A stretch of DNA of 23,340 bases from Hepatocystis sp. ex Piliocolobus tephrosceles (lineage: Eukaryota; Apicomplexa; Aconoidasida; Haemosporida; Plasmodiidae): assembly GCA_902459845.2 (NCBI GenBank), contig CABPSV020000204.1:1-23340 (forward strand). The letters run 5' to 3'. A model generated the notes under the pieces. It was given only the letters and a program-made list of their open reading frames with translations, had not been told where the DNA came from and did not search any database. The position numbers and the translations under genes were made by a program. Position 1 is the stretch's first letter, and every line of letters starts with the position of its first letter. Shown in pieces: positions 18,920 through 23,340 of this stretch.

Positions 18920-20462
18920 ATGGGAAACACGATCTCCACTACGGCACTGTTTCATCCTAATGAATCAACTGTTAAATAAAAAAAAAAAAAAAAAAAAAAA
19001 AAGCAATACAAATATATGAACAAAAAAATATATGTCTTACTTTATACTATTTATATAATCATTTTTAAATGTAGTCCCATATATAGATATGTGTATATAT
19101 AACACCGTGTGTGTATTTATAAAAACATCAAATGTAACAATTATTTTGTTTTTTTTGTTTCTTTCACACATGTGCGTAGCCCAACTGTTTATTATATATT
19201 CATACATATCGATCTTTATAAATAATAAATATGCATAAAATTTTAATATGTAAAAAGGTGCATGAATATATACATATATATGTATATTATACATATTACA
19301 ACATATTTTTTTAGTTTTTTTTATTTCGTTTTTTTTTTTTTTTTTTTGTATTTCTTTTCATTTTTGTCATTTTTCTATTTTCTTCACAATCAATGACAGT
19401 ACGAAGACAACTTGAATGGATTGGTTTTTATTCCAGAACTTATGGACATAGATGTTGACACGTTTTTAGGAAATGCTACGTTCGAAGTTTTACATAAAGA
19501 TGATAACATAAAAGAACTAAAAAAAAAAAAATTCCCTGCTTTATTTTTGTACCATCCAAATGAAACAAAAACAAAAGAAACTATTATGTACTATCACAGT
19601 AATTCGTGTGACTTAGGTGACATATATGAAGAATTGCATTATTTATATAAATATTTACACGTTAATATACTAGCGATTGAATATGTTGGTTTTGGTTTAT
19701 GTTATTTGGAAGGATCAACTAATCAGTATAACATTAATAGGAGGGCATTAGCTGCATATAATTTTTTATGTTCTTTAAATTTGAAAAGTGAGAATATTTT
19801 ATTATTTGGTAGGTCTATAGGAACAGGTGCAGCTACAAAATTAGCATACATTTTAAAGTTACTTAATAAGAATGTTGGGGGTATTATTTTACATGCTCCT
19901 TTTATATCTATTCAAAAATTAGCTGAAGATTATACTAAATATGCATCTTATTTTATAGAAAACATTTATGATAATTATAAAAACTTAACTGTTCTTAGTA
20001 ATAATAATGATTTAGATACACCTATATTAATAATACACGGACAAAAAGATGAAGTAATCAATATTTACCATTCACAATTTCTCATTGAAAATCTAAAAAA
20101 TAAATTTATACAACACTCATATCCTGAGGATAGCTATCACAATGAATACTATATCATAGATGTAAGTTACGTACTTTCTTGTGTTCACTTTTTTTTTACA
20201 TATATACTTAAGTTGAATATTTTTACAGCTAGTTAATTTTGCTACATTGTACTCACATTTTTATTATCTTTTTTTTTTTTTTATAATTATTCATTCGTTT
20301 GTTCATTTATGTATTTTTCATTTTATAGGACCTGGGTATACCCATCAAATCATTTATTAAAACATTCAGAAAAACAGAACAGGGAGAGCCTGTTGAAATT
20401 GTTATACCTAAAAACTTTCTAATTAAAAAGTAATACATACGTAACTATAATGAACCGGAAAA

Positions 20463-20507
<45 letters not shown>

Positions 20508-20941
20508 CCTAATTCGATTACGAAAGTATTAGCTCGCATTTTTATACAAGTTCGTGTAAGTATATACATTACTACATTGTAAGAAGATATCGTCACTAAG
20601 TTTTTATTTTTCAATTTTTTTTTTTTTTTTTTTACAGGTTTGTCGAAAGTAAAAAAAAAACTGTAAGTCATGGTATAAAAAAAAAAAAGGTTGAACAAAA
20701 TGAAGAAGGTAATGATAATGTTAATCAATTAAAGAAACGCTCAAAGGAACTGAAACATAAGGAATCAAAACATAACGAATCAAAACATAACGAATCAAAA
20801 CATAACGAATCAAAACATAACGAATCAAAACATAACGAATCAAAACATAACGAACCAAAGGACAACGAATCAAAACATAACGAATCAAAACATAACAAAC
20901 CAAAATATAACGAACCAAAGGACAACGAAAATAATCAGTGA
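18920..20941 (+). CDS. ABHD17-like alpha/beta hydrolase, N-myristoyl motif, repeat tail, 4 exons
   Basis: Proposed exons: 18920-18970, 19400-20161, 20329-20429, 20638-20941; phases match, giving about 405 aa. Exon 1 codes MGNTISTTALFHPNEST, a good N-myristoylation sequence (Gly2, Ser6). Exon 2 carries the hydrolase fold: HSNSCDLG at the oxyanion position, nucleophile elbow GRSIG with Ser156, HGQKDEVI with Asp234 and SYHNEYY with His264, so the catalytic triad is complete. The order matches human ABHD17 proteins (HGNAVDLG, GQSIGT, HGTEDEVI, GHND), membrane-bound serine hydrolases that remove palmitate from proteins; the substrate here is unknown. Exon 4 adds a charged tail with 12 five-residue KHNES repeats. 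Intron 1 uses donor GTTAAA, intron 2 GTAAGT, intron 3 GTAATA. If intron 3 stays in, an immediate TAA (20431-20433) ends the protein after FLIKK, about 306 aa, close to the usual family size. Confidence 0.87.
18971..19399 (+). other. Intron 1 of the ABHD17-like gene
   Basis: This 429-bp intron runs from GTTAAATAAA to TTTTCTTCACAATCAATGACAG. Phase 0 on both sides joins EST to YEDNLNGL. Without splicing, the first exon stops after two more codons (GTT AAA TAA). The reverse-strand open frame inside has no recognisable product. Confidence 0.75.
20753..20932 (+). repeat. 15-bp coding repeat, 12 units (KHNES)
   Basis: Twelve exact-register 15-bp units from 20753 to 20932 code KHKES, five KHNES, KHNEP, KDNES, KHNES, KHNKP, KYNEP and KDNEN. 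The five KHNES units at 20768-20842 are identical in DNA (AAACATAACGAATCA). The array forms the C-terminal tail of the ABHD17-like protein; long reverse-strand frames over it are shadows. Confidence 0.95.
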
Positions 20942-21451
20942 AAAACGGCTAAGTAAACAATAAAAAACACCTACTAATTTAAGAACAATGGGAATGGAAC
21001 ATATGAAACAGCTAATGCAAGTGAAACTAGAAATATAAGTGGAACAGCAAATGTTAATAACAAGATAGTAATATAGAGCAAAATTCAAAAAACATTTAAA
21101 TTAAACAAAACATAACAGCTTGATTTGGGTCGAAGTTAAAAATGTGATATTATATACCACTTTTAAAATAAAAGGTTACCATTGTTATATGCATACGCGA
21201 TAAGGTTAATAAAAAAAAATTATCAAGTATATACATTTTTAAATAAAATATTTAGTGAATTACTCATTTGAAAAAAAAAATAAAATAGTAAATGATTTAT
21301 ATTGTAAAATTTACGCGTTTTTAAATGTTATATTAATGTAAGTACATAAATACATACATATATACAAACATTCATACATACATATACTTGTGTATGTATA
21401 TACGTTTTCATTATAGTGTTACATATTATATTTATGATCTCACAAATCCTT

Positions 21452-21454
<3 letters not shown>

Positions 21455-21490
<36 letters not shown>
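21455..21490. repeat. Poly(T) homopolymer, 36 nt
   Basis: Thirty-six consecutive T bases in the convergent spacer. Confidence 0.95.
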
Positions 21491-21496
<6 letters not shown>

Positions 21497-21545
21497 TATC
21501 AAATATATTATTTATATTACGTATATTAATTATACTATTAATTTG

Positions 21546-21590
21546 TGTAGTGTAGTGTAGTGTTGTGTTGTGTTGTGTTGTGTTGTGTTG
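21546..21590. repeat. Pentamer array: three TGTAG then six TGTTG
   Basis: Nine pentamers in perfect register change from TGTAG to TGTTG by one base and then stay uniform. It is one of the few G-rich patches in the spacers. Confidence 0.92.
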
Positions 21591-21779
21591 TGTTTGTTTA
21601 TCTTTGTTTATGATATAAAATATAAATGAAAAAAAAATAAAAATAAATAAAAAGTTATATAATGCTTTTAATAGCTATACGATATCATTATTGTATTACA
21701 TAAAAAAAAAAAAAAAAAAAAACAAAAAAAAAAAAATTTAACGAAAAGCAAAAGAGATATACTTGACTCTTTATTTTTT

Positions 21780-21851
21780 TTAATTAAATTTTAAAGGGAT
21801 TACCTATAAATAAATAAAAATGAAGGTGAAAAAAACATGTACATATGTTTG

Positions 21852-21891
<40 letters not shown>

Positions 21892-23200
21892 CACGATATT
21901 ATTTTTAAAAAAAAAATTTAATTGTTCTTACATCAGATAAAAATAAATACTTAGGACACATGGGACATTTGAATTGTCTGGATTTTTGAATGTGAATTTT
22001 GTCTAAACAATTTCTAAAAATTGGGTGAATAAAAAAAAAAAAAAAAAATTGCATGTGCTCATATATGAAAAACATAATGTACTATTATATCTTTTTTTTA
22101 AAAAATTAAATATTTTTAAATATACATATATATACTCAATGTTCTTACTTGCAAATTGCGTGGCCACAAGTTAATAAATAAGGTGGGTTTGTTTTTGTTG
22201 ACCTGTCGCGACTTATAGGACAAGTAAAAGAAGAATGAAAAAAAAAACAACTACTGAGGTCTACTTCAACTGCCAAGGAGTTTGAAAATAAAAAAGAGTT
22301 TGTTTTTTTCTTGTTTTTTTTATTATGTTCCTTTTCTTCTTTTTCACAGCTATTATTATCTACATCTTTTGTCTTGGTATTGTTTACAGAACAGTTATTT
22401 TTTGCCTTTTCTAATCTTTTATTGTTTTCAATTAAAACGGTTTGAGCTTCAATTAGTTTTTTAGAGCTTATCAATCCTCCACATGTTAAAATTGATAATG
22501 GGCTGATATGGAGATAAGATATAAAAAATATTATGCAAAAATGGATAAGTATATAAATTTACATATTTATACATAAATATAAAAAATATTCTATAAACAT
22601 ATGTAAAATAAGGTATATATAAATTATATATACATAAAGAGATATAAAAAAAAAAACTAACTGCGATTTTTTTTTATTCGTATATAAGTACTAAATGTAT
22701 GGATAGATGCGTGAAGTACATTCCCACTCACATATATATATATATGTTCACATTTAAGTGTGGTATGTGCTTCTGCGTGGATATTAGTTGTTTTGGTGGT
22801 AGTACCAACTGTGCTACTAATAGAATATAATTTTTTTTTTCTTTTTTTTTTTTCATTTACCTTTCTAAATGAATGTAAACCCTTCTTTCTTCTGAACCTT
22901 TGCTCTCTTTTTTTTTTTCTTCCTTGTCGTCGTCACTATTTTTATTTTCGTTTTCCGTTTCTTTTTGTTTTGTTTTGTTTTTTATATCCTTTGTTTTATT
23001 TGTTTCGTTTTTGTTCAATTCTTTTTTTATTTTTTGTTTATTATTTATGTCATCTTTTTTGCTTAATATATTTAATTTGTCTTTTTCTTCATATTTACTT
23101 GACGTATGTTTTTTATTAGCATGTTTATTTTTTTTTTTATCATCATTGCTGCTATGGTTGTCTGCTTTTTTTTTATTGCTTTTTTTTTTTTTTTTTTTTC
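21780..23200 (-). CDS. RMND5/GID2-like CTLH-complex RING E3 ligase, 3' part
   Basis: Minus-strand exons: 22861-23200, 22149-22502, 21932-22013, 21780-21803 (TAA at 21782-21780); phases agree, and the 5' part lies beyond the window. Joined, the product reads YIHLESPLSILTCGG, then EVDLSSCFFFHSSFTCPISR, NPPYLLTCGHAICKNCLDK, QFKCPMCPKYLFLSD and ends VIPLKFN. This follows RMND5 proteins (VESPLSV, IELGMKCWYHSVFACP, NPPMKLVCGH, KLKCPYCP) in order. RMND5/Gid2 is a catalytic RING subunit of the CTLH/GID ubiquitin ligase, acting in cytosol and nucleus. The exon at 22861-23200 is a Lys/Asn/Glu-rich insertion of about 105 residues before the conserved ESPLS block. The second zinc-ligand region is CGHxxCxxC, more complete than in animal RMND5, whereas the first Cys pair has Ser (CPIS). 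Exon boundaries: acceptor TATCAG before CCCATT at 22502 and donor GTAAAT at 22860 regenerate the Ser codon of LESPLS. Confidence 0.87.
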
Positions 23201-23340
23201 CTAAAAGAGGGGGAGGATGAGAAAAACGATATAAATATGTTATATATATATATATATATATATGCAAGATTATTAATTATTCACATATAAATATATAGCA
23301 ATTTTGAAAGTCCGAAGGAATACATAAAACATAATGGCTG
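23201..23340 (-). other. Intron and window edge of the RMND5-like gene
   Basis: The minus strand shows a pyrimidine-rich acceptor (CCCCCTCTTTTAG) just before the exon at 23200 and a (TA)n run at 23241-23263, so this is intron. The last 60 bp (23281-23340) are less AT-rich and have an open frame with FLRTFKIAIYLYV; they may include the previous exon, but no family match or donor can be fixed. Confidence 0.5.

Larger units (their letters stand above)
20942..21779. terminator. Convergent 3' spacer between ABHD17-like and RMND5-like genes
   Basis: Both genes end toward this 838-bp stretch, so it should contain two 3' UTRs. The first 120 bp have a coding-like A-rich composition but several stops. 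It holds a 36-nt poly(T), a TGTAG/TGTTG pentamer array and poly(A) near 21702-21722. No gene or RNA was recognised. Confidence 0.55.

Noticed and set aside
20721..20925. Minus-strand frames (VRYVLIRYVLI and FDSLC repeats) opposite the KHNES tail
   Set aside because: The plus-strand frame joins in phase to the ABHD17-like gene; the reverse frames are shadows of the 15-bp repeat.
22857..23220. Plus-strand F/L/S-rich frames over the RMND5-like gene
   Set aside because: They are antisense to the Lys/Asn-rich coding exon and have only T-rich composition.

Overview
The window looks like nuclear DNA of an AT-rich malaria parasite (Plasmodium). The sequence shows asparagine- and lysine-rich low-complexity proteins, very long poly(A)/poly(T) runs, (TA)n tracts, many short T-rich introns with GTAAGA/GTAATA-type donors, and recognisable single-copy eukaryotic genes. 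I cannot fix the species: an AT-rich lineage such as falciparum-like, malariae/ovale or avian Plasmodium would all fit. No rRNA, tRNA, CRISPR, transposon or bacterial element was recognised.

Layout, left to right. 1-1080: gene-free 3' flank with a 67-nt poly(T) and a TTAG/TTAT microsatellite. 1081-8994 (-): a giant single-exon gene (2637 aa); an asparagine-rich, repeat-rich N-terminal two thirds precedes two divergent allantoicase repeats. 8995-10569: spacer with a remarkably regular 13-bp minisatellite. 10570-11348 (-): multi-exon SRP9, the Alu-domain subunit of the signal recognition particle; its first exon is unresolved. 11349-12412: probable shared promoter region. 12413-15483 (+): 8-exon Tat-SF1/CUS2-like splicing factor (GYF, RRM, UHM-like RRM). 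15484-15845: short convergent spacer with decamer/pentamer arrays. 15846-17126 (-): unrecognised 426-aa protein with an N-terminal hydrophobic signal. 17127-18919: divergent promoter region. 18920-20941 (+): 4-exon ABHD17-like serine hydrolase with a candidate N-myristoylation site and a 15-bp-repeat tail. 20942-21779: convergent spacer. 21780 to the right edge (-): 3' part of an RMND5/GID2-like (CTLH complex) RING E3 ligase, cut by the window.

The genes do not form a pathway; this is ordinary mosaic gene order of a eukaryotic core chromosome covering protein targeting (SRP9), splicing (Tat-SF1), membrane-proximal hydrolysis (ABHD17) and ubiquitylation (RMND5). Most of the exon structures were rebuilt by hand from splice signals, reading phase and family similarity. 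The most unusual points are: a degenerate allantoicase module on a 1.8-kb-residue disordered arm that carries a cluster of SUMO-type motifs; a stop codon lying across a splice donor in the ABHD17 gene, which would switch a repetitive charged tail on or off; a UHM domain lacking its R-X-F signature; a RING domain with more zinc ligands than the animal RMND5 proteins; and several very regular short tandem arrays.
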